From NCBI GenBank assembly GCA_964482235.1, contig CAYZWU010000024.1, positions 10,235 through 74,234 of the forward strand: a stretch of DNA of 64,000 nucleotides, read 5' to 3'. This DNA is from CAYZWU01 sp964482235. Its GTDB lineage: Bacteria > Planctomycetota > B15-G4 > CAYZWU01. Below the pieces are notes generated by a model. The model made no database searches and was not told the origin of the DNA. It saw nothing but the letters and a program-made list of their open reading frames with translations. Position 1 is the first letter of the stretch, and each line of letters begins with the position of its first letter. This document shows, one piece after another, positions 43,474 through 53,059 of this stretch. The translations under genes and the position numbers were made by a program.

Positions 43474-45216
43474 TTAATTTCCCAGGCAGAACCGCCGGAC
43501 AGAGCCGCCCACCCAGACGCCACCTGCTCGATCGAAGCCCACGGCCGCCACGGCTCCCCTGGTGCGGCGGGCCTGATTCGGCGGAAGCTGCTCGATCACG
43601 AGCCCCATCTTGCGGACATTGTCGAGAAGGTCGGAGGGGAAAGCCCCCTCGGCAACGGCGATGGCCACGCTTGGCGAGTTCTTCTCTGTGCCAAACGTCG
43701 GCACGAAGGAAGGAGCGTCGATCGCGGCCTGGGCATCCTTGCCGTGGCCCAGGATGTTGACGAGGCACTTGACGCTTTCCTCGTAGATCCCGGAGCCGAT
43801 CGCGCTCAGGCCGAGGACGGGCTTGCCGTCCTTCAGCACGATAAGCGGGACCGTTGGATTCTCGAGCCGCTCACCCGGAGTGGTGTAGGCGAGAGCCTGC
43901 TGCTGGAAGGTGGCGGAGTCGGGAATCGAGATGCCGTCGATGTAGATGCCGCTCTCACCGAAGGCTCGCGTGTTGGATGAGTGGAGAAGGGCGACCATGT
44001 TGCCGCGCTTGTCCACAACTACAACGGCATCGGAATGATGGGGATCTTCGCTGCGCTGCAGACCTTCGCTCTTTTTCAGAGCCTGTCCCTTAATCCTCTC
44101 CCAGGCAGCCAGGGCGGTCTCCTTCCGCGCCCAGTCTTCACGCCTGATATCCATGCCGTCGAGACCCGTGCCGAAGGTGACCGCCTCGATGATCCGGCAG
44201 AACCGGAAGAACGATTCCGGAGACTCGGCGTAGTGGCCGCCTTCGACAAGGTCGGAGATCTCCAGCAGGTTCACCATGCCGGCCATCAGGGGTCCCCCGG
44301 GATAGAGATAGAGGTCGTGGCCGCGAAAGGCGACCTGCAGGGGCTCGCGCCAGACCGCCTTGTAGTTCGCCATGTCCTCATCGGTGATCTTCCCGCCGTC
44401 GCGGCGGACTGCTGCGACGAACTTCTTTGCCCAGCCGCCGCGATAGATGTAGTCCGGCCCCTCGGCGGCCACCTTCCTGAACGTGCGAGCCAGGGCCGGC
44501 TGCCTGAAATTCTCGCCCGCGGCATGGGCCGAGCCGTCCTCCTTGAAGAAGACAGCCTTCGTCTCCGGCAGGCGCGAGAGCAGCCCGCGGTTCGTTTCGG
44601 TGAGCCGCGACAGCACGGGGCTGATGGGAAATCCCTTCTCGGCGAAGTAGATGGCCGGCACGAAGATCTCCTCGAAGGGCAGCTTCCCGAACCGCTCGTG
44701 GGCGGCGGCCACACCGGCCATGAAGCCCGGCACCAGCACGGTGCGCCCCTTCGGGATCGGCTTCGAGCCAAGCGACGGATCGACGAAGGAGTAGCTGGGG
44801 ATCGTGAGCGGATCGGTCTCCCCCTTCACCGTGTTGTATCCCGCATCGAGGGTGAAGACCTCGCCGCTCGAGGCATCGTAATAGACGAGGGTCACGATCC
44901 CGGCGAAGCTGACCGTGCATCCGCCGGCCAGCGTCGTGTGGGTCAGCGCGATGGTGAGGGCGGCGTCCATGGCGCTCCCGCCCTGCTTCAGCGCCTCGAG
45001 CCCGGCCCTCAGGGCGATGGGGCTGCTGGTGCCCGTCACCATGGCATGCTGCGCCCTGTCGATCGACGTGAGCTTCCTGTCCTTTTTCAGGTAATTAGCC
45101 AGATCCCCGTCGCTCCAGCAGGGCGGCGAGAGATCTACCTGGGCCGGACAGACCGGCAGGGAGACAAGTAAAACGATAACGATCCCGGGGATCAGCAGCA
45201 GAACTTTGTGACTCAT
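43474..45216 (-). CDS. Gamma-glutamyltransferase family protein with altered nucleophile site
   Basis: A 580-aa exported Ntn-hydrolase of the gamma-glutamyltransferase family (signal segment residues 5-26). Family landmarks are GTSSPIALRAGLEALKQGGS, MDAALTIALTHTT, LDAGYNTVKGET, PGFMAGVAAAHERFG and NPTVPLIVLKDGKPVLGLSAIG. At the autocleavage site, where active members have Thr in a TTHxS pattern before VVD, this protein reads PHHSDAVVVVD (residues 392-402). The canonical nucleophile Thr is therefore absent and at best replaced by S395. Self-processing and transferase activity are doubtful. Its ATG overlaps the stop of the beta-helix gene (ATGA), with GGAGGT upstream. Confidence 0.8.
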   Translation of the reverse strand: MSHKVLLLIPGIVIVLLVSLPVCPAQVDLSPPCWSDGDLANYLKKDRKLTSIDRAQHAMVTGTSSPIALRAGLEALKQGGSAMDAALTIALTHTTLAGGCTVSFAGIVTLVYYDASSGEVFTLDAGYNTVKGETDPLTIPSYSFVDPSLGSKPIPKGRTVLVPGFMAGVAAAHERFGKLPFEEIFVPAIYFAEKGFPISPVLSRLTETNRGLLSRLPETKAVFFKEDGSAHAAGENFRQPALARTFRKVAAEGPDYIYRGGWAKKFVAAVRRDGGKITDEDMANYKAVWREPLQVAFRGHDLYLYPGGPLMAGMVNLLEISDLVEGGHYAESPESFFRFCRIIEAVTFGTGLDGMDIRREDWARKETALAAWERIKGQALKKSEGLQRSEDPHHSDAVVVVDKRGNMVALLHSSNTRAFGESGIYIDGISIPDSATFQQQALAYTTPGERLENPTVPLIVLKDGKPVLGLSAIGSGIYEESVKCLVNILGHGKDAQAAIDAPSFVPTFGTEKNSPSVAIAVAEGAFPSDLLDNVRKMGLVIEQLPPNQARRTRGAVAAVGFDRAGGVWVGGSVRRFCLGN

Positions 45217-46742
45217 TGCAGATGCACCTCCAGAAGTTCCAGGTTCGTCAGCTCGAGACCGACGATGGCCTGCATGGGAATGGAACAGGGTGCCTGCAGC
45301 TGGGAAGGGATGATACGGGGCAGAACCACTACGCCTCCGGGCGAGGGCACAGCCCACAGGGAGAACGGGCCCTGAACGGGAGGCCGGAGGAACCAGTCGC
45401 CCCAGGGAGAGACGAAGGGTTCGCGCAAGACACCGGACCCGATGAAGAGCGCGACGGGCAAAGTCCCCGGCTTGCCGACGATCTTGATCTCCACAGACTG
45501 GCCGGGCACGGCACGGCCCCAGTGATAGAGGCGGGTGGAAAACTCGTCCGCCCCGATGTCCATGGAGCCGTTCACGATGCGCGGATCGCCTTCGATGTCC
45601 TCGTCCGCCGATACGGGCGGAGCGTTCGTTCCGGCATCCCGGCAGGGTGAGTTGCAGAAGAGGTGGAAATCGTCGCTCGCCGCGTCCACGAAGAGCGGAT
45701 CGGCGTCGATCATCCCCATCCCCCAGTTCAGGGTGGAGTACCAGTCGTAGTGGATGGCGGCCTGTCCGCCTTCGAGGCAGCTGTAGTTGATATCGAGATG
45801 GGCTGAATCGAGGCAGATCTCATTCCCGTAGGCCGCCGTGTCGGCGCGGAAGATCGTGTTCGTCACCTCCACCCAGGCGTCGTAGGAGTAGAGGGCGCCT
45901 CCTTCCATCTCCGCAGAGTTCCCGTGAAACGTGTTGTTCGCCGTCAACACATAGCTGTAGAAGAGGCAGGCCAGTCCGCCGCCATAGCGCGCCTCGTTGC
46001 GTATCAAGATGTTGTTGACCAGTTCGGGATACGAATCCTCGATGTAGATCCCGCCGCCCGAGGAGGTGGCGCTGTTCTCAATGATCACGTTGTCCTTGAT
46101 CATGGAGCTGCAGTAGGTGTAGCAGTAGATCCCGCCGCCACTGCTCGACGAGTTGCCGACGATCCGGTTGCCCTCGATCAGCGGCGACGACTCGATGCAG
46201 GAGATGCCGCCGCCCTCCATGTAGCTCCCCTCGTTTCCGAGGATGACGTTCCCCCTGATCTCCGGACTGGATCCCCAATCGCACTTGATCCCACCGCTCC
46301 CCTTGTTGCGGGCGATGAAATTGCCCTCGATCAGCGGATGCGAGTGGGAACAGGAGATCCCGGCGTCGGAGTTGTTCCTGATGATGTTGTTCCGGATGAC
46401 GGGATCCGAGCCGTAGCAGTAGACTCCCCAGCCGTTCTCCAGGGTGAAGCCATCCAGAACGGCGACCTCGCTGCTGCTGGAGAAATCCACCACGAATCCG
46501 GCCTCGTTTCCGTCGACCACCGTGACGGCCGGGCCGTCCGAGCTTTTCACCGTGATCCCCTTTTTCCTGAAGTCGAGATTCTCCACGTAGGTATCCGGGG
46601 CCACGACGATCGTGTCGCCCGTCACGGCGTCGTCGATCGCCTCCTGGATCGTGGGGTAATCGGCCGGGACGTTAATGGTCTCCGACAAGCCGGAAACCGG
46701 GGCTATCAAGAAAACGACAACAAGAAAAGCAGCGATACGCAT
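45213..46742 (-). CDS. Secreted NosD-like right-handed beta-helix protein
   Basis: A 509-aa exported protein (signal MRIAAFLVVVFLIAPVSG). It opens with INVPADYPTIQEAIDDA, the typical PbH1/NosD entry sequence. Helix rungs built on NxIxxN follow (PVIRNNIIRNNSDAGI, PLIEGNFIARNKGSGGI, SMIKDNVIIENSATSSGGGI). SPCRDAGTNAP closes the helix near residue 385. The last 105 residues are the C-terminal module seen in other secreted proteins here (AVPGQSVEIKIVG to IPMQAIVGLELTN). It is translationally coupled to the GGT-like gene by a 4-nt overlap, an unusual pairing. An upstream TTG start at 46769 is less likely. Confidence 0.83.
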   Translation of the reverse strand: MRIAAFLVVVFLIAPVSGLSETINVPADYPTIQEAIDDAVTGDTIVVAPDTYVENLDFRKKGITVKSSDGPAVTVVDGNEAGFVVDFSSSSEVAVLDGFTLENGWGVYCYGSDPVIRNNIIRNNSDAGISCSHSHPLIEGNFIARNKGSGGIKCDWGSSPEIRGNVILGNEGSYMEGGGISCIESSPLIEGNRIVGNSSSSGGGIYCYTYCSSMIKDNVIIENSATSSGGGIYIEDSYPELVNNILIRNEARYGGGLACLFYSYVLTANNTFHGNSAEMEGGALYSYDAWVEVTNTIFRADTAAYGNEICLDSAHLDINYSCLEGGQAAIHYDWYSTLNWGMGMIDADPLFVDAASDDFHLFCNSPCRDAGTNAPPVSADEDIEGDPRIVNGSMDIGADEFSTRLYHWGRAVPGQSVEIKIVGKPGTLPVALFIGSGVLREPFVSPWGDWFLRPPVQGPFSLWAVPSPGGVVVLPRIIPSQLQAPCSIPMQAIVGLELTNLELLEVHLQ

Positions 46743-46880
46743 GGCGACCCCCGTAATCATAGGAAACAATTTTATCGTCTGCGGCTGATATGTATACTCC
46801 TTATCATAGTTTGGCTTTCCGGTTCGGGAATCGGATTTCCGTGATCATTATCAAAAAGAAGAGAGTAAGGACGCACTCCC

Positions 46881-48836
<1,956 letters not shown>

Positions 48837-48866
48837 CGCGGCGAGAAAGGAAAGGTCCAACCCGCC

Positions 48867-48896
48867 GACGCGCTCGAGGCCCGCTGCGAGCAGGAG
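48867..48896 (+). repeat. Out-of-gene duplicate of the acs 3' terminus
   Basis: 30 nt matching 26 of 30 positions of 48804-48833, exactly 63 nt (21 codons) downstream and in the same frame. It reads DALEARCEQE against EALKARYEEE at the acs end. Confidence 0.6.
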
Positions 48897-48918
48897 CAGT
48901 ACGGGGAAATGGGAAGGC

Positions 48919-50118
48919 TCAAACGAATCCCTTGAGCGATCCGGCAAAGCTCGGGTTTTTCAGCCTCTTCAGGGCGCGGAGGAGGATCTGCCGTATTCTC
49001 TCCCTGGAGACGTTCATCATCACGCCGAGCTCGTCGAGGGTCCTGAATTCCGCACCCCTGATGCCGAAGCGGTGCTCCACGATCTTCCGTTCCTGATCGG
49101 TGAGATTGTCGATCGCTTTGAGGAGCTTCTTCTTCATGTCCTCGGTCTCGCAGTCGAGTGTCGGCACCGAAGGCTCGTCGAGAAGAACATCGGAGCAGTC
49201 GGCCAGGTCGAGGGAGAGGTGCTTCCGCTCCGTTTCGACCAGGTGCCTTGCCACGACGGATGGCAGCTCGAAAACCTCGGAGACGCTCTCGGCCGACATC
49301 GACTCGCCCCCGACGGCGAGCTTGCCCTCCCTCTTGAAGCGGCGCATCTTCTGCTGGATGTAGTTGGGGATCCGGACGATCCCCTTGGTGCTCGAGATGT
49401 ACCGCTCGACGCCCTGGCGGATCCAGAAGGCAGCGTACGTCCTGAACCGGACGTCCTTTCGCCAGTCGTACATCTCGACGGCGCGGATGAGCGCCGTGTT
49501 CCCTTCCTGGATCAGGTCGATCATCGGCGGGCCGTAGGTCTTGTACGGGGCGACGAGGTCGAGGACGATGTGGATGTTCCGTTCGACGAAGATGGCACGG
49601 AACGTTTTGTAGCACTGGCAGCACGCCTTCATCACCTTCATCCTGCCGCGGGGGCACTCGTCCGTCTCGTGGCAGACCGGTGCGATGTCCACCGAGTCGG
49701 TCTTGCCGACGCAGGGAAGATCCTGGAAGTTGGGAGAGACCGAGTCGCGGGAGAATCCGGAGTTTCGCATGCACCTGAGCAGCCGATGCTTGAAGAACTC
49801 CAGCCTCTTGGAGTAGAGGTATTCCTCCTCGCGGCTCATTCGCGGCCAGCGGTACGTCTCCTTCACGTACTGCAGGTAGGGGTCCCGGCCTGACGAGTAT
49901 CTGGGCGCTCCATGGAAAGGGCGCCTCATCGTCTTCTCGCTGACGAGACCGTCGAGGGGAATCTCGATCTTCACGCCGTCGCCGAGGCGCTTGTCGATCT
50001 TCTTCAGAGTCTTGTCGTAGGTGGAGTCCGATTCCAGGATCGCGTCGAGCTTTTCCAGTGAGAGAAATCCCTCTTCCGATGCCTGGTCGATTATCTTGTT
50101 GAGAGTCGCGGAGTTCAT
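48919..50118 (-). CDS. RNA polymerase sigma-70 family factor with Cys-rich insertion
   Basis: A 399-aa sigma factor that directs RNA polymerase to alternative promoters. Region 2 is recognisable (DLIQEGNTALIRAVEMYDW, FRTYAAFWIRQGVERYI), and region 3 follows (IRIPNYIQQKMRR pattern). Region 4 ends in LTDQERKIVEHRFGIRG and ERIRQILLRALKRL. Between regions 1.2 and 2 lies an insertion (about residues 115-175) with C136, C149-H150, C155, C166-C167 and C169, arranged like a zinc or iron-sulfur site. The start at 50118 has GGGAG 7 nt upstream. It sits next to a NarL-type two-component pair. Its regulon is unknown. Confidence 0.85.
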   Translation of the reverse strand: MNSATLNKIIDQASEEGFLSLEKLDAILESDSTYDKTLKKIDKRLGDGVKIEIPLDGLVSEKTMRRPFHGAPRYSSGRDPYLQYVKETYRWPRMSREEEYLYSKRLEFFKHRLLRCMRNSGFSRDSVSPNFQDLPCVGKTDSVDIAPVCHETDECPRGRMKVMKACCQCYKTFRAIFVERNIHIVLDLVAPYKTYGPPMIDLIQEGNTALIRAVEMYDWRKDVRFRTYAAFWIRQGVERYISSTKGIVRIPNYIQQKMRRFKREGKLAVGGESMSAESVSEVFELPSVVARHLVETERKHLSLDLADCSDVLLDEPSVPTLDCETEDMKKKLLKAIDNLTDQERKIVEHRFGIRGAEFRTLDELGVMMNVSRERIRQILLRALKRLKNPSFAGSLKGFV

Positions 50119-50347
50119 GGCTCGATGCTCCCTGCTTTCAATCAATCGACACCCGCTTCAGAGCCGGAGCATGACGTTTTTCCCGATACCACGTCCCCGC
50201 TCTTTCTGGGTGGCAGCCTCATTTCCAAAGCTCCCGTATTCTTTCAGATGCGACGGCATGGAAACAAGCGGCGGAAGGTCTGTTTTTAGTATCAGGGGTT
50301 CGGCTGATCGCCTTGTGGGTGAAATGTCCTACAGGCGTGCGGGGAGG

Positions 50348-51034
50348 CTATTTCAGGTCGCAGTTCTGGACCCAGTGGATGGCGTGGCGGCGAAGCTCCG
50401 TGGCGCTCGAGAGGTCGAGCTTCTCCTTGATCCTCGATCGGTAGGTCTCGATCGTCTTGACGCTGAGGTGGAGCTTCTCGGCGATCTCGCTCGGCCCCAG
50501 GCCTTCTCCCGTGAGGATGAAGACGCGTAGCTCGCGGTCCGTGAGGAGGTCCATGGGCGTGGCGGGCTCGGCAGACTGGCCGCCCACGAGGCGGTGCATG
50601 ATCCGCGAGGTCATCTTGTCGCTCAGGTAGACGTCGCCATCGAGCACCCGGCGAATGGCAGTCAGCACCTCCTCGAGGGGGCCGCCCTTCATGATGTACC
50701 CCTTGGCGCCGATCCGCAGGGCCCGCTCGGCATAGAACAGTTCCTCGTGCATCGAAAGAACGAGAACGGAGAGGCCGGGCTGCTTGCCGCTCATGTCCCT
50801 GATGAGGTCCAGTCCGTTCATGTCCTTGAGGGAGAGGTCGACGATGGCGAGATCGGGCTTCAGCTCGTCGATGGCTGCCGCGGCCTCGATGCCGCTGCCC
50901 GCTTCGCCGCAGACCTCCATGTTCTCCTGTTCGCCGAGCAGCTGGATCAATCCCTGGCGGATGAGAGGATGGTCGTCGACCACGAAGATCCGCGTCTTCC
51001 TTTCCGGTGTCTTTCGCTTTCTTGACGCTGCCAT
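50348..51034 (-). CDS. NarL/FixJ-type response regulator
   Basis: A 228-aa two-component regulator. The receiver domain has the acidic pair D20-D21, phospho-acceptor D66 in AIVDLSL and the conserved Lys in GYIMKGG. The C-terminal LuxR-type helix-turn-helix is LTDRELRVFILTGEGLGPSE through VKTIETYRSRIKEKLDL. The partner histidine kinase ends 15 nt upstream, so the pair is one operon. Target genes are unknown; the neighbouring sigma factor is a candidate. Confidence 0.9.
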   Translation of the reverse strand: MAASRKRKTPERKTRIFVVDDHPLIRQGLIQLLGEQENMEVCGEAGSGIEAAAAIDELKPDLAIVDLSLKDMNGLDLIRDMSGKQPGLSVLVLSMHEELFYAERALRIGAKGYIMKGGPLEEVLTAIRRVLDGDVYLSDKMTSRIMHRLVGGQSAEPATPMDLLTDRELRVFILTGEGLGPSEIAEKLHLSVKTIETYRSRIKEKLDLSSATELRRHAIHWVQNCDLK

Positions 51035-51049
51035 GCTCTTCTCCGGCCT

Positions 51050-52753
51050 TTAAGTTGAATCGCCTGATGGAGGCTCGTGGTCCCGCGGAGACTTGTCGCT
51101 CGATGCGGGGGCCAGCAGGGTGATGCACGTTCCCCGGCCGGGAGTGCTTTCCATCTTCATCGTGCCGCCCAGGAGGTCGAGCCGTTCCTTGATGCCGTAG
51201 AGGCCGAAGACGCTGGTGCGGCTGCCGGGTGCATCGTGGTCCGCCGGATCGAAGCCACGGCCCTTGTCGATCACCGTGATCCGGACGCGGTTTTGCCCGT
51301 CCGGGGAGAGGGAGACATCGGCCCGGCTGGTTCCGGCATGCTTCACCACGTTGAAGAGAAGCTCCCTCACCGCCTGGAAGAGGAAGACGCGGATGTCCTC
51401 GGCCTCGGGATCCGCGCCGGCCCGGACTCTCAGGTCGACGGTCAGGCCGTGCTTCTCCTGCATCCAGAGACAGAGCCAGTCGAGCACCTGCGGCAGGCTG
51501 CCCTCGAAGAGGATCGGCGGGCTGAGCTCCACGGTGAGCGAGCGCGACGCCTCGATCGATTCGTCGATCATCCCGTCGATCTGGCGGATCGTGCCCTGGA
51601 GGCTCTCGTCGCTCTGGTACCGCTGCTTCACCATGCCCAGGTGAAAGCGGGCTCCCACGAGGAGCTGCTGGAGGTGGTCGTGTAGGACCCGGGCCAGCCT
51701 CTTCCTCTCGCGCTGCTCCGACTGGGTGAGCTCCGAGGCGAGCTTGCGGAGCTGCCTCGCCTTGCGCTCGGCCGAGGCGGTGCGCTCGGCCACCTTCTGC
51801 TCGAGGTTCTCGTTGAGGGTTTTCAGCGCTTCCTCGATCCGCCTGTTCTCGATGAAAGTCTCCAGCCTGCCGGAGACCGCCTTGAGCAGCGACTCCTCCT
51901 CCTCGAGGAAGGGGCTTCCCTCGGTGTTGTCCCTCTCTTGCAGGTAGAAGACAACCAGCGTGCCGGCCTGTTCGGTGCCGCGAGAGCCTGCCTGCTTGAT
52001 GTCGGCATGACCTCCCAGCTCGGTTCCGGCATAACCTGCCTGCTCACTGCCGCTATGAATGGGTGCCGACAGCCGCCATTTCGTTTCCTCGAAGTTCTCC
52101 GTCCGGAACTCCTGATCGCCGAGGATGATCCGCACGCATGTCATCGCGGGATCCTGCCACGTCGAGTGGACAAGGTCGAGCGTTCCCCTGATCAGGTCGT
52201 TCAGCGAGACGCCCGGCTTGGCGGCCAGGTCGGAGATGCCGTAGAGGCAGTTGAGCTCCCTCACCTTGCGGCGAAGGTCGCTCGTCCGTTCCTGCAGGCT
52301 GGCCTCGGTTCTTTTCAGGACAGTCACGTCGGGGCAGAACTCGATGATGCGGACCACTTCGCCCGCCTCGTCGAGGATCGGCGTGGCCGTCACCTCGTGG
52401 AGGATCTCGTTTCCCTCGGCATCGAAGTGTGTGTGCGTCACCGTGACGGGCGCCCTGGTTTCGAGGACCTTCTTCAAGGGGCACGGCACATCGACATCGT
52501 CGCAGGGGACGTCGATGTGGTGGGAGAGCTGATGGCAGCGCATGCCGGCGTCAACGGGATCGATCCCGCCCGCCATCTTTCGTGCGACCCTGTTGGTCAT
52601 GACGACCCGGTGGTCGAGGTCGAGGATCATCACGACCAGCGGAAGCGCGTCGATGAACGGCTGCAGGTTGTCGCCGAGATCCCTGATCGCCTCGAGGCTC
52701 AGCCCGGCCGGGAGGGAGCCGTTGCCGGAAAGGGCACTGTCACCTGTTTTCAA
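51050..52753 (-). CDS. PAS-GAF-HisKA_3 sensor histidine kinase
   Basis: A 567-aa soluble sensor kinase with no membrane segment. The PAS domain (about 28-150) carries a Cys/His motif CHQLSHHIDVPC then PCPL. A GAF-like domain (about 165-300) contains a 24-bp tandem repeat, and a coiled coil (300-345) leads to the HisKA_3 box with H358 in RVLHDHLQQLL. The HATPase domain has ELLFNVVKHA, DKGRGFDP and GLYGIKERL. The start is TTG at 52753: no ATG is near, and GAGGTG lies 6 nt upstream. It phosphorylates the regulator encoded next to it. The signal may be redox or a metal, judged from the Cys motif. Confidence 0.88.
   Translation of the reverse strand: MKTGDSALSGNGSLPAGLSLEAIRDLGDNLQPFIDALPLVVMILDLDHRVVMTNRVARKMAGGIDPVDAGMRCHQLSHHIDVPCDDVDVPCPLKKVLETRAPVTVTHTHFDAEGNEILHEVTATPILDEAGEVVRIIEFCPDVTVLKRTEASLQERTSDLRRKVRELNCLYGISDLAAKPGVSLNDLIRGTLDLVHSTWQDPAMTCVRIILGDQEFRTENFEETKWRLSAPIHSGSEQAGYAGTELGGHADIKQAGSRGTEQAGTLVVFYLQERDNTEGSPFLEEEESLLKAVSGRLETFIENRRIEEALKTLNENLEQKVAERTASAERKARQLRKLASELTQSEQRERKRLARVLHDHLQQLLVGARFHLGMVKQRYQSDESLQGTIRQIDGMIDESIEASRSLTVELSPPILFEGSLPQVLDWLCLWMQEKHGLTVDLRVRAGADPEAEDIRVFLFQAVRELLFNVVKHAGTSRADVSLSPDGQNRVRITVIDKGRGFDPADHDAPGSRTSVFGLYGIKERLDLLGGTMKMESTPGRGTCITLLAPASSDKSPRDHEPPSGDST
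51962..52045 (-). repeat. 24-bp tandem repeat (3.5 units) inside the sensor kinase
   Basis: Four in-frame units encode the 8-residue pattern EQAGYAGT, ELGGHADI, KQAGSRGT and EQAG (residues 237-264) in a GAF-domain loop. Being a multiple of three, gain or loss of units would keep the frame. Confidence 0.7.
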
Positions 52754-53059
52754 TGGTTCACCTCGACTGCGGTCTCGCCTTCCCGGACTGTCGTTTGACT
52801 GTTAACAGCTTCTCATTTAGTCGTTTAGCCCAGGAACGGCAGTATACAACAGGAAATGGATTTTGCTAGGCTCCAGGTTGGAACTTCAGACAGTGGACAG
52901 ACTTTTCCGAATCAAGGATAACGGACCGACGATAATATCATTCGGTCTCGAAGTACTTTATCAGCGGGATGTAACAAATAGTGCACGGCGGCCGGCCGGC
53001 AGCATTTTCCATCGATGCCGGCCGGAACGGATTCTGGCTGCTTTCCCGAGGAGAGAGAG
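52754..53059. other. Divergent intergenic region, kinase versus DUF4139 gene
   Basis: About 306 nt containing both promoters. On the minus strand a TATACT box lies near 52846; on the plus strand AT-rich boxes occur near 52935-52965. Neither has a convincing -35. No gene was seen here. Confidence 0.4.
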
